A DNA stretch of 64,000 nucleotides from Fibrobacteria bacterium (GTDB taxonomy: Bacteria > Fibrobacterota > Fibrobacteria > UBA11236), in the NCBI GenBank assembly GCA_025360005.1, contig JANYDA010000052.1, positions 1-64,000 of the forward strand. The letters are read 5' to 3'. Below the pieces are notes generated by a model that saw only the letters and a list, made by a program, of their open reading frames with translations, was not told the DNA's origin and did not search any database. Position numbers and translations under genes: made by a program. Of the stretch, positions 12,001-18,378 are shown in pieces. The first letter of the stretch is position 1, and the number at the start of each line of letters is the position of its first letter.

Positions 12001-14811
12001 TTCCCTGAATCCGGCGCTGTTCGTCGGCGCGATGTTCCCGCTTACGGTCAGGGTGCCCGCGTTCACCTTGAACCTGGTGCCGCCGCCGCCTGTGGTCAAC
12101 GTGAATGCGCCGGCGATGGTGTTGTTGCCGGCCTCGTTGATGATGCCGCCGTAAGTACCGTCCTTGGAACTGGTGAGGAAAGAAATGGTCGAGGGCAGGG
12201 AGATGTCCCCGCCGCTGCCGTCCAGCCGCAAACTGCACTGTCCGGAAGTGCCGTTGCTCGCGGTGATGGTCTTGGTCCCGCTTCCCAATCCGCTGGCCGT
12301 GGTGATGATGAGCCCGCCCACGGAGATGCTCACCGCTCCCGTAAAGGTGTTGGCGCCGGAAAGGGTCATGAATCCGGCCCCGGACTTTGACAAGGCCACG
12401 GTCTGACTCGTGTTCTTGATGATGCCCGAAAAGGTAGTGCTGGTTCCATCCCCGCCGGCGGTCAGGGTGAATGTGCCTGCTCCGGCATTATTGTCCACGA
12501 ACCCGGCCCCGGCCAGGGATCCGATGGTCTCGCTGAAACCGTTCATTTCCAGGGTCCCGGTGGCCGTCACCGCGCTACCGTCCGGAATAACTCCCGCCGC
12601 CCCCAACTTCAAGGTCCCGGCGCTGATGGTCGTCACCCCCGTGTAGGTGTTTACGCCCGAAATGGTCCAGGTGCCGGCGTCCTGTTTGATGAGCGCGCCG
12701 CTGGTGGTACCAAGAATACTGGTCAAGGTGCCGCCCTGCGCCCCGCCCAAAGTCAAATCGAATGTCGCGCCGGTAATGGTGCCCACGTTGCTGAGCGCAA
12801 TGGTGCCGGTCCCGCCCAGAATGCTGCTGGCGCTGCCCAAAGTGACCAGGCCTGCGAAGGTACCGGCCGCGCCGCTGTTGAACAAGGCGCCGCCGCCGGA
12901 GACGCCGGTGCCGTTCAAAGTCAATGCTTCCGCGGTGGAATAATTCATAGCGTTCAAATCGATGGCGGCACCTGCGGAAACCGTGGTCCCGGCCGCCGTG
13001 GTGCCTAGCGCTGCGGTGTTGTTCAGCTTAAGGACGCCGCCCGAAACCGTGGTGGCGCCCGTATAGGTATTGGTTCCCGACAAGGTCCAGGTGCCCGCAT
13101 CCGCCTTGGTCAGGGTGCCGCTGGTGGTACCAAGAATACTGGTCAAGGTGCCGCCCTGCGCCCCGCCCAAGGTCAATCCGAAAGTGGCCCCGGTAATGGT
13201 ACCCGCGTTGCTCACCGCGATGGTGCCCGTACCGCCCACGATACTGCTGGCTCCCGTCAAAGTGATCAAGCCCGCGAAGGTGGCGCCGGTACTGCTGCCG
13301 TTAATCAGGGCGCCCGCGCCCGAGGTACCGGTGCCGTTCAACGTCAGCGGCTCGGCGGTGGAATAATTGAGGCCGCTCAAATCGAGCGCGCCCGTGGATG
13401 ACACCGTGGTAGCCCCCGCCACGTCCCCTAGCGCCGTTGTGCTCCCGGTAACCAAGGTTCCGCCGGTAATCGAGGTCGCGCCCGTGTAGGTATTGACGCC
13501 GGACAGCGTTTGAGATCCCGTGCCCGTTTTGGTCAGGGCCAGATTGCCCGCCACCACGCCGGAAAAAGCCTGGGTCGTAGTCATGTTCAGGGTCAAGGTG
13601 GCGGCAGTTCCGCTCGAATTCGTGACGGTGGCGGCGTTCGCGTTGGCGCGCGTCAAGCCGGCCAAGGTTTGCGAGAACCCGTTCAAATCCAGGGTGGCGG
13701 TTCCCTTTTCCGCCACATCGACTATGGCGGAAGTGCAAATACCATTGGCGGCTCCCAATACGATGGCGCCTGCATAGGCGTAGAAATCGGTATAGGTCCC
13801 CCCGCCGGAAACCGTGACCCGTTCGTTGCGGAAGGTGACAGGTACGGAAGAAGTGATGGCGCCGGTCAGGAATAAGCCTTCTCCCACCGTGTTGGAACCT
13901 CCCCGGAAATGCCCCCCATTGGCCGCGGTATTATTGATAGTGATGGATCCGCTCCAGGTCCCGGTGCCCGATCCCGGACCGCGCAGGACTCCGTTTCCGG
14001 TGCCGGCGTCGCTGGCATTCATGGTCAGGGAATTGGATATCGTAAATCCTCCCGTGCCGATGTAAATCGTCCCGGCGCCGTTCATCACCGCGGCGCCGGT
14101 TCCCAGGGCTCCGTTATTGGCCAGATACATATCTCCGGCCGTATGCAGGTAACCTCCGGAAAAGGTGTTGTTGGCGGTGAGCCTCCAGTTATGATCGGCG
14201 TTCATGATGATGCTGCCCGTGCCGCTGACTACGCCGCTCAAGGTATCGTACCCGCCTCCGGCCAAGGTCAAGGCGAAGCCCCCGGTCGCGACGGTGCCTC
14301 CGATGGTCAGGTGGACGGAATTGCTCGTCGACCCCGCGACTCCGCTGATGGTGGGGGCGGCCGTGGAGAATATGATGGGCGTGTTCAGTTTAATGTCCCC
14401 GACTGTGCTGCTGGCAACCGCGGTGGCTCCCCCGGTAAGGGTGACGGAGTTTCCTCCCACTACGAAATCACCCGCGCCGGCGGAGAAAGAGATGGATTTG
14501 AAACTGGTCGCGGCGGCGAAGTCGTTGTTGGGAGCAAGGCGCGTGCTGCCCGCGAACACGATATCGTCGCCGGCCACGGGCGCCACGTTGGTGCCCCAGT
14601 TGTTGGCAGTGGTCCAATTGTTGTCGCCGCCGCCGCCGTCCCAGGTCTTGGTTCCGGGGAAAGCCGAAGCAATGCAAATCAGGATCGCGAACAGGAGACG
14701 ATGCAAGCGGAAAGTAACGGAAACCCCGGATTGGATTCCTGCCATTCCGGCAGGTCGCGAGAGGCGCCGATTACGTGAAAAGATCCGTATCCATTTCGGC
14801 GCAGTATTCAT
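1..14811 (-). CDS. Giant exported repeat protein (autotransporter-type repeats, DUF2341-LamG modules, beta-helix), partial
   Basis: The frame read from ATG at 14811 has no stop codon down to base 1, so at least 4,937 codons are present and the C-terminus lies beyond the left edge. I checked the frame line by line from 1 to about 10,740 and by translating stretches of the rest. Order from the N-terminus: a basic stretch and hydrophobic signal (LLFAILICIASAF, about residues 38-50); autotransporter-associated beta-strand repeats (about 55-1930) rich in Gly, Thr, Ser and Asn; five DUF2341 plus LamG modules (about 1934-3604); a fibronectin-III-like stretch (about 3620-3710); a right-handed beta-helix with repeated Asn-Asn turns (about 3724-4054); another LamG (about 4307-4504); then an unassigned region. 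It is probably a surface adhesin or glycan-binding protein. Family members are large secreted proteins; the role here is inferred. An alternative ATG lies at 14745. AGGGA precedes 14811. Confidence 0.9.
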   Translation of the reverse strand, partial: MNTAPKWIRIFSRNRRLSRPAGMAGIQSGVSVTFRLHRLLFAILICIASAFPGTKTWDGGGGDNNWTTANNWGTNVAPVAGDDIVFAGSTRLAPNNDFAAATSFKSISFSAGAGDFVVGGNSVTLTGGATAVASSTVGDIKLNTPIIFSTAAPTISGVAGSTSNSVHLTIGGTVATGGFALTLAGGGYDTLSGVVSGTGSIIMNADHNWRLTANNTFSGGYLHTAGDMYLANNGALGTGAAVMNGAGTIYIGTGGFTISNSLTMNASDAGTGNGVLRGPGSGTGTWSGSITINNTAANGGHFRGGSNTVGEGLFLTGAITSSVPVTFRNERVTVSGGGTYTDFYAYAGAIVLGAANGICTSAIVDVAEKGTATLDLNGFSQTLAGLTRANANAATVTNSSGTAATLTLNMTTTQAFSGVVAGNLALTKTGTGSQTLSGVNTYTGATSITGGTLVTGSTTALGDVAGATTVSSTGALDLSGLNYSTAEPLTLNGTGTSGAGALINGSSTGATFAGLITLTGASSIVGGTGTIAVSNAGTITGATFGLTLGGAQGGTLTSILGTTSGTLTKADAGTWTLSGTNTYTGATTVSGGVLKLNNTAALGTTAAGTTVSAGAAIDLNAMNYSTAEALTLNGTGVSGGGALFNSGAAGTFAGLVTLGSASSILGGTGTIALSNVGTITGATFDLTLGGAQGGTLTSILGTTSGALIKQDAGTWTISGVNTYTGVTTISAGTLKLGAAGVIPDGSAVTATGTLEMNGFSETIGSLAGAGFVDNNAGAGTFTLTAGGDGTSTTFSGIIKNTSQTVALSKSGAGFMTLSGANTFTGAVSISVGGLIITTASGLGSGTKTITASNGTSGQCSLRLDGSGGDISLPSTISFLTSSKDGTYGGIINEAGNNTIAGAFTLTTGGGGTRFKVNAGTLTVSGNIAPTNSAGFREIILDGSGNGTFSGVLADNGGANPGGIQKNGSGTWTVSGTNTFTSTVTVNTGTLKLANTAALGDVAGATTVGSGGAVDLNGLNYSAAEALTLSGTGVSSAGALMNSSATGATYAGLITLGAAASILGGTGTISVSNAGTITGATFGLTLGGAQGGTLTSILGTTSGTLTKQDAGTWTLSGANTYTGATTVSAGTLKLNNTAALGTTAAGTTITSGAVIDLNGLNYSTTEALTLNGTGISGGGALINSSGTGATYAGLITLGSAGSIIGGTGTIAVSNAGTITGATFGLTLGGAQGGTLTSILGTTTGALTKQDAGTWTISGANTYTGATTISAGTLKLGVAGVIPNASAVTVTGTLEMNGFSETIGSLAGSGTVDNNAGAGTFTLTTGGDNTSTTFSGVINNTSQVVALSKSGSGTMTLSGASGYTGGTTISAGGVSIAAENNLGVPSAATLITFTGNGTVAVTGSFTTTKEFFANGGSRSITFDIAAGQTLTANGSVRAYGGAGAVVKTSAGTLVLGTNNGQLDNDITLSAGTVECRDATCFGDTQANDFVYAAAGTTVILSSDAGLTVTGSLQIQGTGVNLITNRLTAGAGVTHSLYNYISNGAYTLNISAGGNVTSGTAGVTFRNTTTLNGNSGIDVTDPGTPDILATFTGNLTGANMDLAVSGTGNTTLTGVLGLGSGALTKSGAGTLTLSGTNTYTGATAINGGIVVLNNASALGTTAAGTTVAAGAAIDMNGFNYSSAEALTLNGTGVSGGGALMNSSATGATYAGLITLGSASSILGGTGSIAVSNVGTITGATFGLTLGGAQGGTLTGILGTTSGALTKQDAGTWILAGVNTYTGATSVSAGVLTVTGSLSASSAVTVSSGGTLAGTGTVAGTVTIQNGGILSPGNANQGTLTTGAHALNSTSVLTYTVSPSALGSDLTAISGNLTLDGTLNVTAGAGFGFGTYTLMTYTGTLTNNTLDIGTLPAGYYGTITAGGGVVTLSLVNYSGWNYVSTINFNTTSAGANVSGNVDNFPLLVRLDSNNFIFDQAQPDGRDIRFADPDGSALGYEIERWSSTLKKAEIWVLVPRVDGNSDRDFINFFWGNASATSLSNSRAVFDTTNNFRGVWHLSGSSFTDATYHANNGTNVSTANATGAIGEARRFTAAGSQAITIPYAASLAQSNFTVSLWAQLNSQQTYNGLISSQMNSNYSFDFKFQSAKLNGNIGSSGAWLTHTADYTMTPGLGRWYYVVYQVTTNAYNIYLDGALASSGSFSGTPTLIPSGNTLYIGRSGSSGGSEYFDGYIDEVRISSVQRSADWLKLEYENGRSDGKLLAFPNTRLSTWSRSAKLYVNTAASGANITSTVSNFPMLVRLNRGNFDFTQARSDGGDMRFADSSGTLLPYEIERFDAANKAAEIWVSVPTIYGNNNTQWFRMYWGKSTAVSLSSAQSVFKSSGNYVGVWHLEEDGSTTSGAYKDASGYGNDGTGTAMTNASDVTGNIGTGQTFDGATTWIDVGGGSTGSSLHPTTAFTLEGWAKTAAKSGNDKILSKAYSASDVTPYDEYGLGMTSGATVWQGTATTGGTFTNCDATTNFSNGSWYHVVAVYDGANIKTYVNGVLEASTAKTGTINDYARSLRIGSYEPDASQAFNGVLDEIRVSNAARSADWIKLGYESQKAGSTVVTVGAHPADFAKSARFNFNTTSTGANVSGNVANIPILLRLSPANLDFSATTASGADLQFVDKDGTYLYHEVVEWDKANNVGKVWVKVPQVDGNSTTDYITLYYGCSTCTSSPYAVKDSVWSGYSGVFHLNAPENQAMDASTLANHGTYVKSMANGAAVTSKNAPYFDGSASSYIDVPNESNYDLTTNISLSAWVKAGSLSNAYSTIAAKGTSSFRLSRNNATNAAYFSANPGGVSKPVAGSVNINDGNWHYVAGTYDGSFTHLYVDGAADGAAVAASGAVTNVAYDLSIGEDLETTGRRWTGYLSEVRVSGNSGVLSSDFIKLSYENQRESGTLFSATTFNTASFQNSKVFRFNTTASGANVAGDVANFPMLIRVSGSAICDAVQAGAPDIRFLDADGVTWLDYSIERWNQSLDSAEIWVKVPKVDGNSAGDFITMYYGQASGATVPDGQCASCVFAAADGFVGAWHLNTSGTGARPNAVSGGNAATPNNYDNDEFVGGVIAGADSLDGTATGDYLDLGSGYSDFSRGFSYTFWAYPTSSGSFARFLDIGNGQSSDNLLVGRNGTTSDLAFTAYNNTTSGGTLTAAGALTNNAWQQFTVTLDQNKSVKFYKNGSLLQTSTSSQWTRAITRANAYIGKSNWGADAYYMGKIDEPVLSNVVRDSNWVKLAYQNQRADASPLFNVSPGDFASSRKYIFNTTKTGANVMNNVANFPLLVRITGSAIVDAVQNNAPDIRFLDGDGKTWLNYQIERWDKTLDSAEVWVMVPRVDGNSDHDFITLYYDDVTNGSVADGQCATCVFSSTNGIAGAWHLATTVTDATGSYNGTDNSTGDVGGIIGRGRSFNGSSQYISISRPVQDDFTIAFWMNTGTAGGAGAQWWNGNGLVDGEVAGSANDFGVTIVGKTAAFGTGNADNTIFTSSPDTVQSGTWKYVVATRNKTAGTKYLYLDGVLKASGSTNTNSLTGPANLAFGRIRSGSNYYTGNLDEIEMSTVVRDSNWIKLAYESQRMAGNVFWNARPGPNNNATLTATATPGSGISLSWSTPVSDSSNADSVGLWVRYSGSLDSVGAASQTRVVVLPKTDSTYTYPGIYPNTYYFGLAVRNTSGAWSPFTQSSSDTANQTGNAFLTDTIYVDSALGNNSNSCTAARNPATPKLTLTGASSGTSCESNSVTDTLVIRAMPGTYTNADIVSSVMPIVVASFDNNSRAVLTGSTTYTDVSSTTATVVLRNECTMRNLDVKCSVNAAQGIHIQSSQHNERITGCRIYNGAGAVHDVGIYLPGTVNQRDINSNLIYQPATYGVYISSDNSFNVVNNTFIGNGNAGTYGIYATNGGGFTDMNLTNNIFYNWDYGINTASANVGLVSNNLFYKVTSGREIVGPSSSGSILKDPLFYSTTLTDRNAFKLLPGSPAIDAGTASFAAGAQQVPYRSYTDLFGNTRPQGTAPDIGIYEGSGYTPNPAGEFDSLTTAVSGNTLIVKNSKWKLVWDMARGSGINGFYDMTGDTTANLVPAASLLFDVTLDSYAASAQTGNSLAPTFVERSRARAIVRQRLAVSASADLNVYYSVYPSGQVYVQSEIANLSAGTLTVGTVQYTLKEASSTAAITGGTGTKNGFGYLTTATRDALLAVTQDLDAGASASETWSQATAANSVNWSTADLVDLPVNMKRRHLFLLYVGDKSLDYSKSATLQADALNPSPLSVSSGSLIMERSWQDALNSHWTADDGAGTTLRDKAVQNQNNATLSGSGYRFVTGKVGGGIYLTASSAATVTDNDLAEAAPGATYMFWFKPDFSGGGTTEYILSKGITTSDGWFCRKVSGQNQIAFTMGAATVTSPVLTDAVWTHVAVVSELAGNRALEMYINGVLVAASTVAATATANASNLIFGYSAGGAAADKFQGTLDDIRIYGMEMANQEIQSICNRGFSPKAGHYGLHADNNNRLVALINEGAAQTRVQPAFLITNWYGAKTPKYVYLNGARLIPNTDFVADSVSPNTALGANLILQLNKILTGADQTLFIDDDDSSGYMGDAAKMKTLTIAATASDKIVIKNFADTVFGAATSGQWYTELDLNGWSTPGTATATDIGFGSFNVWKAAATHPNVAISSATNQVGRETSSGRGLLSMKFDETNSSNRIFSGGTGSSTPVNLTYTLVDSSATRLSLVLTATALSGDGTASLVRRYTVYPTGRIFASYTLSSPTIDMDAPAVYLTNRYDSQAATAWSAATSQAQARMAVLGGDISYHSLAGCMLSIKNVTSNYTTGATMNSAASSASGNTGVDDYYRLQFLDLPALTTAAKAPVTFNFMVDISRDFTDSATADSLLRDVQTPAVITAITGTRTTNDALDFNT
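4000..9010 (-). repeat. Five tandem DUF2341-LamG protein modules in the giant gene
   Basis: Five consecutive modules of about 340 residues start near 9010, 7995, 6970, 5965 and 4935. Each opens with a Phe-Asn-Thr-Thr-like strand followed by Gly-Ala-Asn-Val and a pattern resembling FPLLVRL. It then shows an IRF-D-DG and Y-IERW block with a 'VDGNS' turn and a YYG or FWG motif (DUF2341). Each closes with a concanavalin-like LamG half containing a 'W-H' strand, a 'YVDG' or 'YLDG' strand and 'DEVRIS'. Every module ends with a W-KL-YE-Q or similar linker. The protein pattern is clear, but the DNA has diverged more than in the autotransporter-repeat part. Confidence 0.85.
9485..13480 (-). repeat. 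Autotransporter-repeat cassettes with a higher-order duplication of about 1.61 kb
   Basis: Inside the giant gene a cassette of about 400 bp occurs five times, with equivalent points near 9485, 11036, 11456, 12647 and 13070. A second cassette precedes two of them (near 10754 and 12365). The order second cassette, first, first is therefore present twice. Equivalent points are offset by 1,611 and 1,614 bp, both multiples of three, so a unit of about 537 residues was duplicated in frame. The copies differ by scattered substitutions, mostly silent or conservative by eye. Confidence 0.8.
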
Positions 14812-15001
14812 CAATCCCTGTCGGGTTTCGGAAAGAAACGCTTAGGGCAATTGTACGGCAGGGAATTCGCCGGCGTCACCTACAGATGTGATCCGGAACC
14901 TTCTCTTAAAAACCTTTAGGGAAGGGATCTTGGGAAAGGAAACTTTAAAAAGCCAAAGCCGGCCGCAAAAAAACCAAACTGCCGAAAGGGAAGGGAGCGC
15001 T
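14812..15001. other. Intergenic spacer between the giant gene and rpe
   Basis: About 190 bp separates the start of the giant gene from the end of rpe; both are on the minus strand. It contains A- and T-rich stretches (14905-14980), where an rpe terminator and the giant gene's promoter would be expected. I see no convincing intrinsic terminator: the T run at 14967-14973 (minus-strand sense) lacks a good stem. No open reading frame here looks coding. Confidence 0.4.
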
Positions 15002-15682
15002 TCAGCCCATCAGGGTTTTCATCTGTCGGCAGGTTCCGGCCACGTCTCCGGACGCGAAAATGGCGGTGCCGGCCACGATGACGTTGACGCCCGCGGCGAT
15101 CACTTCCGCCGCGTTCTTTAGGCTTATGCCGCCGTCCATCTGGATGTCCAACGCCATGCCCAGCGCGTCCGCTTTGGCGCGCAGCTTGCGGGCCTTGTCC
15201 AGCGCGTAGGGAATGAACTTCTGGCCTCCGAAGCCCGGGTTCACGGACATGATGAGCACCAAATCGAGTTCGGATAGCACCAGGTCCAAGGTTTCGATGG
15301 GCGTGGCGGGATTGAGGCTTACGCCCACCCGCACCGGGTTGCCGGCCCTGTTTTTCAAGCCTTTCACCACGCGCACCAGGGAATCCAGATGGACCGTGGA
15401 CTCCTGGTGCACGGTGATGGAGTCGGCCCCGGCCCGGACGAAATCGGCCACGTATTTTTCCGGATTGGAAATCATCAGGTGGCAGTCCAACGGCAGTTGA
15501 GTATGCTTGCGGACCGCCTCCACCAATACCGGGCCGAAGCTGAGGTTGGGTACGAAATGGCCATCCATGATGTCCAGGTGCACCCAGTCTGCGCCGCCCT
15601 GTTCCAACGCGGCCAATTGATCCTTCAAGGCGGCCAGGTCCGCGTTGAGGATGCTGGGGGCCAATTTGTTCGTCATTGCCAT
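15002..15682 (-). CDS. rpe: Ribulose-phosphate 3-epimerase
   Basis: Interconverts ribulose 5-phosphate and xylulose 5-phosphate in the pentose phosphate pathway; a cytoplasmic TIM barrel. Family hallmarks are visible: SILNADLAALKDQL near the N-terminus, HLDIMDGHFVPNLSFGP with the metal-binding His and Asp, the phosphate-contacting MSVNPGFGGQKF loop, and QMDGGI near the C-terminal strands. The 226 residues match the usual 215-230. Several ATGs cluster at the start (15694, 15688, 15682, 15676). I chose 15682 because GGAG sits six bases upstream. The open frame continues upstream to 16078 only as a shadow of the neighbouring gene. It is the last gene of the minus-strand run that starts at the MazG-like gene. 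Confidence 0.95.
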   Translation of the reverse strand: MAMTNKLAPSILNADLAALKDQLAALEQGGADWVHLDIMDGHFVPNLSFGPVLVEAVRKHTQLPLDCHLMISNPEKYVADFVRAGADSITVHQESTVHLDSLVRVVKGLKNRAGNPVRVGVSLNPATPIETLDLVLSELDLVLIMSVNPGFGGQKFIPYALDKARKLRAKADALGMALDIQMDGGISLKNAAEVIAAGVNVIVAGTAIFASGDVAGTCRQMKTLMG

Positions 15683-15741
15683 TTTCATCTCCATCCCCCG
15701 GCTCCATGCCGATACCGCCGCTGCGGAAAAATAGTTAAAAA

Positions 15742-16497
15742 CTATTTCTCGAAGAATTTCCCGTCCGCGCGGACCACCACGTCCAGGGCCGCCAGGGCCA
15801 GCGCCTCCGGTATCCCGAACGTTACCTGCATCGCGTCCAGCAATTCCGGCCGCGAGAGCTTGGCCATGGTCCCGCCTTCCGGGGTCCGCACCAGCAGGCT
15901 CCGCTTCTGCAGGTAATATTGCGCTCCCCCCTGGATTCGGTTCAGGACCGGATAACGCATCATCGGCAACGCGTACGACGCCTCCCAATGGGCCAGGAAC
16001 TCTTCCTCGCCCACGGCAGCGCGGCGGAAATCGAAGCGTTGTTTCAACGCCCCCCGCGGTCCGCTCCACAGGCGCCATACGCCGGCCCCGGGCACATCTT
16101 CCAGACGCACTTGGTTAGGAGAAACCCACGCCGCCGCGGAAAGCCCGGCCTCCGGCAAAAGCAGGGGATCGAAAATCATATAGCCGGGATCCAGCAGGTA
16201 GCTCCTGCCCTCCCAGTCGAAGCGCAACCCGCAATGGATGTTCACGGCCCTGCCCTTGTCCCCCATCAGGAAAGCGCATTCCATCCCATTCGCCCGCAAG
16301 CGGTCGCGCAGCCACCAGGTAAGGGAAAAGCAGGTGCCGCCCGCGCCCGTGTCCCGGGATTTCTCCAGCCAATCGGAGGCCAGGCCCAGGGTACTTTCCA
16401 TGTTACCCCCGCGGCTGAAGGCGACGATTTTGCTCAGGTTCTCGTAGGGGAGGGCGGAGAGTTCGCGCAGGGCGGAAAGGAGGGGAGCCGGGAACAT
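15742..16497 (-). CDS. Arylamine N-acetyltransferase-like protein
   Basis: This 251-residue protein has the cysteine-protease-like triad of the arylamine N-acetyltransferase family: Cys56 in GGTCFSLTWWL, His88 in VNIHCGL and Asp103 in LLDPGY. The N-terminal ALPYENLSKI resembles the conserved PFENL segment of the family. Family members transfer an acyl group from CoA to amines or hydroxylamines, though many bacterial homologues have unknown physiological substrates. The length is a little below the typical 260-280. It lies 16 bp after aroC and about 60 bp before rpe on the same strand, so it is probably cotranscribed. The exact substrate cannot be told from sequence. Confidence 0.75.
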   Translation of the reverse strand: MFPAPLLSALRELSALPYENLSKIVAFSRGGNMESTLGLASDWLEKSRDTGAGGTCFSLTWWLRDRLRANGMECAFLMGDKGRAVNIHCGLRFDWEGRSYLLDPGYMIFDPLLLPEAGLSAAAWVSPNQVRLEDVPGAGVWRLWSGPRGALKQRFDFRRAAVGEEEFLAHWEASYALPMMRYPVLNRIQGGAQYYLQKRSLLVRTPEGGTMAKLSRPELLDAMQVTFGIPEALALAALDVVVRADGKFFEK

Positions 16498-16513
16498 CGG
16501 GCGGGAATGGGGC

Positions 16514-17689
16514 TTATTTAAACAAGCCTACGCGGGCCCGTTGCTCCAGGAACAGATCCACCAGGGTCAGCGCCGCCATCGCCTCCACTATCACCACCGC
16601 GCGCGGCAGCACGCAGGGATCATGACGGCCCTTGGCCGCAAGGACGCGTTCCCGGCCTTGCCTGTCCACGGTTTTCTGGGGCAGGGAAATGGTGGCCGTG
16701 GGCTTGAAGGCGATGCGGCAAAGGATGGGCTCGCCGTTGGTGATGCCGCCCTGGACCCCGCCGGACCGATTGGTGGCGGTGCCGATGGACTCGAAGCCGG
16801 AAACGGCCTTTTTCGATCCGGCTTTCCCGCCCTTCGCGCCTTTTCCATCTTTGCCGTCTTTGCCCGTCTCACCCGCGTTACCCTTGTTCACAAAGGCATC
16901 GTTGTGCTGGCTGCCGCGCAGGCGCGTACCCGCGAAGCCGCTGCCTATCTCGAAGCCCTTGGTGGCAGGTAGGGACAGGAAGGCGCGCGCCAATTCCGCC
17001 TCGGCGCGGTGGAACACCGGTTCGCCCACGCCCTTCGGCGCGTCCTTGATCACCAATTGGATGACTCCCCCCAGGGAGTCCTGCGCCTTGCGCGCATCAT
17101 CGATGGCCTTGGCCATCTTTTCCGCCGCCAGCGGATCCGCGCAGCGCACCGGGTTGGACTCGATGATCTTGAACCTGGCCTCGAGGGGGTCGATGTCCGC
17201 GTCGATGTTCCCCACCTGGGATACATAGGCGAGGATCTCGGTGCCGCAAACCTCTTTCAGAATCTTGCGGGCGATGGCGCCGGCGGCCACGCGCCCGATG
17301 GTCTCGCGGGCGGAAGCGCGGCCCCCTCCGCGATAATCGCGGAAGCCGTACTTGAGATCGTAGGTGAAGTCCGCATGGGAGGGGCGGTACAGCTCCACCA
17401 TGTCGCCGTAGTCGTGGGAGCGCTGATCGGTATTCGGCACCAGCATGCCGATGGGGGTTCCCGTGGTCCGGCCTGCGAACAGGCCGGAGAGGATTTCCAC
17501 CGTATCCGCCTCCTTGCGGGGCGTGGTCAATTTGCTTTGGCCGGGGCGGCGGCGATCCAGCTCGGCCTGGATATCGGATTCCGTGAGCCTGAGGCCGGCG
17601 GGGCAGCCGTCCACCACCACGCCCACGCCTTTGCCGTGGCTTTCGCCGAAAGTGGAAATGCGGAAAAGGGACCCGTATTGGCTGGACAT
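16514..17689 (-). CDS. aroC: Chorismate synthase
   Basis: Converts 5-enolpyruvylshikimate 3-phosphate to chorismate, the last shikimate-pathway step, using reduced FMN. Signatures seen: [21 protein letters not shown] at residues 13-32, [20 protein letters not shown] near 115-134, [12 protein letters not shown] near 241 and [10 protein letters not shown] near 306. The protein has 391 residues, longer than the usual 350-370. The excess is a Gly/Lys/Asp-rich insertion at about residues 270-295, in the loop between the QHNDAF strand and the SGG motif. Its ATG shares one base with the stop of the MazG-like gene (TGATG), which implies translational coupling. Confidence 0.95.
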   Translation of the reverse strand: MSSQYGSLFRISTFGESHGKGVGVVVDGCPAGLRLTESDIQAELDRRRPGQSKLTTPRKEADTVEILSGLFAGRTTGTPIGMLVPNTDQRSHDYGDMVELYRPSHADFTYDLKYGFRDYRGGGRASARETIGRVAAGAIARKILKEVCGTEILAYVSQVGNIDADIDPLEARFKIIESNPVRCADPLAAEKMAKAIDDARKAQDSLGGVIQLVIKDAPKGVGEPVFHRAEAELARAFLSLPATKGFEIGSGFAGTRLRGSQHNDAFVNKGNAGETGKDGKDGKGAKGGKAGSKKAVSGFESIGTATNRSGGVQGGITNGEPILCRIAFKPTATISLPQKTVDRQGRERVLAAKGRHDPCVLPRAVVIVEAMAALTLVDLFLEQRARVGLFK

Positions 17690-18021
17690 CAGTTGGGTCT
17701 CAGTTTGGGATTGTTCTTATGGCGGTCCGCGTCGCGGAGGGTCTTTTTCTCCAGGTTCTGCTCCAGCGCCTGCGTCAGGTCGATGCCGGTCTGGTTGGCC
17801 AGGCAGATGAGGACGAACAGCACGTCCGCCATTTCGTCGCCCAGATCTTTGGCCAAATCCGCCTTCTTGAAGCTCTGATCCCCGTAGGTGCGGGACATGA
17901 TGCGGGCCACTTCGCCCACCTCTTCCATGAGGATGGCGGTGTTGGTAAGCTCGGAGAAATACCGGACCCCTATGGTTTTGATCCACGTATCGACGCGGGC
18001 TTGGGCTTCTTTGAGCGTCAT
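17689..18021 (-). CDS. MazG-like nucleotide pyrophosphohydrolase
   Basis: A 110-residue all-alpha NTP pyrophosphohydrolase-type protein. The divalent-metal motif is present: E33, E34 and E37 in [10 protein letters not shown], then E63 and D66 in LGDEMADVL. Family members hydrolyse nucleoside triphosphates to monophosphates and pyrophosphate, often to remove aberrant nucleotides. I chose the ATG at 18021 (MTLKEAQ), because the frame upstream reads as low-complexity Arg/Gly/Pro sequence. It is the first gene of the minus-strand run and overlaps aroC by one base. Whether it is housecleaning or linked to shikimate metabolism cannot be told. Confidence 0.85.
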   Translation of the reverse strand: MTLKEAQARVDTWIKTIGVRYFSELTNTAILMEEVGEVARIMSRTYGDQSFKKADLAKDLGDEMADVLFVLICLANQTGIDLTQALEQNLEKKTLRDADRHKNNPKLRPN

Positions 18022-18378
18022 GAAAGGTTCCCCGGGAACAGGCCGCCGCGACGTCCGTTTGCCGCGGATACCATCCGCAACGGCGCGCACGTCTAAAACT
18101 TAGTTCACATTCCGGGGCCTGCAAAGCCGCGGCGCAAGCGGGCCGGCCGCCGCCAACCTCCCATCGCCCCTTCCCGGGGCCGGGAGCCGGAACCGGCGGC
18201 GTTTGTTTTTTATCTTAGGGGCCCCTGTCGGGGCAGCCAAAAGTCAAAATGCAAAGTGCAAAATTTAAAATGGAAGAAAAGATGCGGCGCCGCCCGGACC
18301 TAGCAATCAACCATACTCGCGAAGCCTCGGTAAATTTCGCGCTTTGCGTTTTGCACTTGGCACTTTGAAATCTCCCCC
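18022..18378. other. Divergent intergenic region with inverted CAAAGTGCAAA-type repeats
   Basis: A 357-bp gap between divergent genes; no coding frame looks real. It contains a GC-rich block (about 18120-18205), then an A-rich stretch at 18238-18275 with TCAAAATGCAAAGTGCAAAA. Near 18343-18368 the plus strand carries the near-complement of that stretch: 18 of 20 bases match when inverted. A similar motif recurs on the far side of the cluster at about 24405-24432. GCCGG-AA-CCGGC followed by a T-rich run at about 18188-18216 could be a weak plus-strand terminator with no gene before it. Confidence 0.5.
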
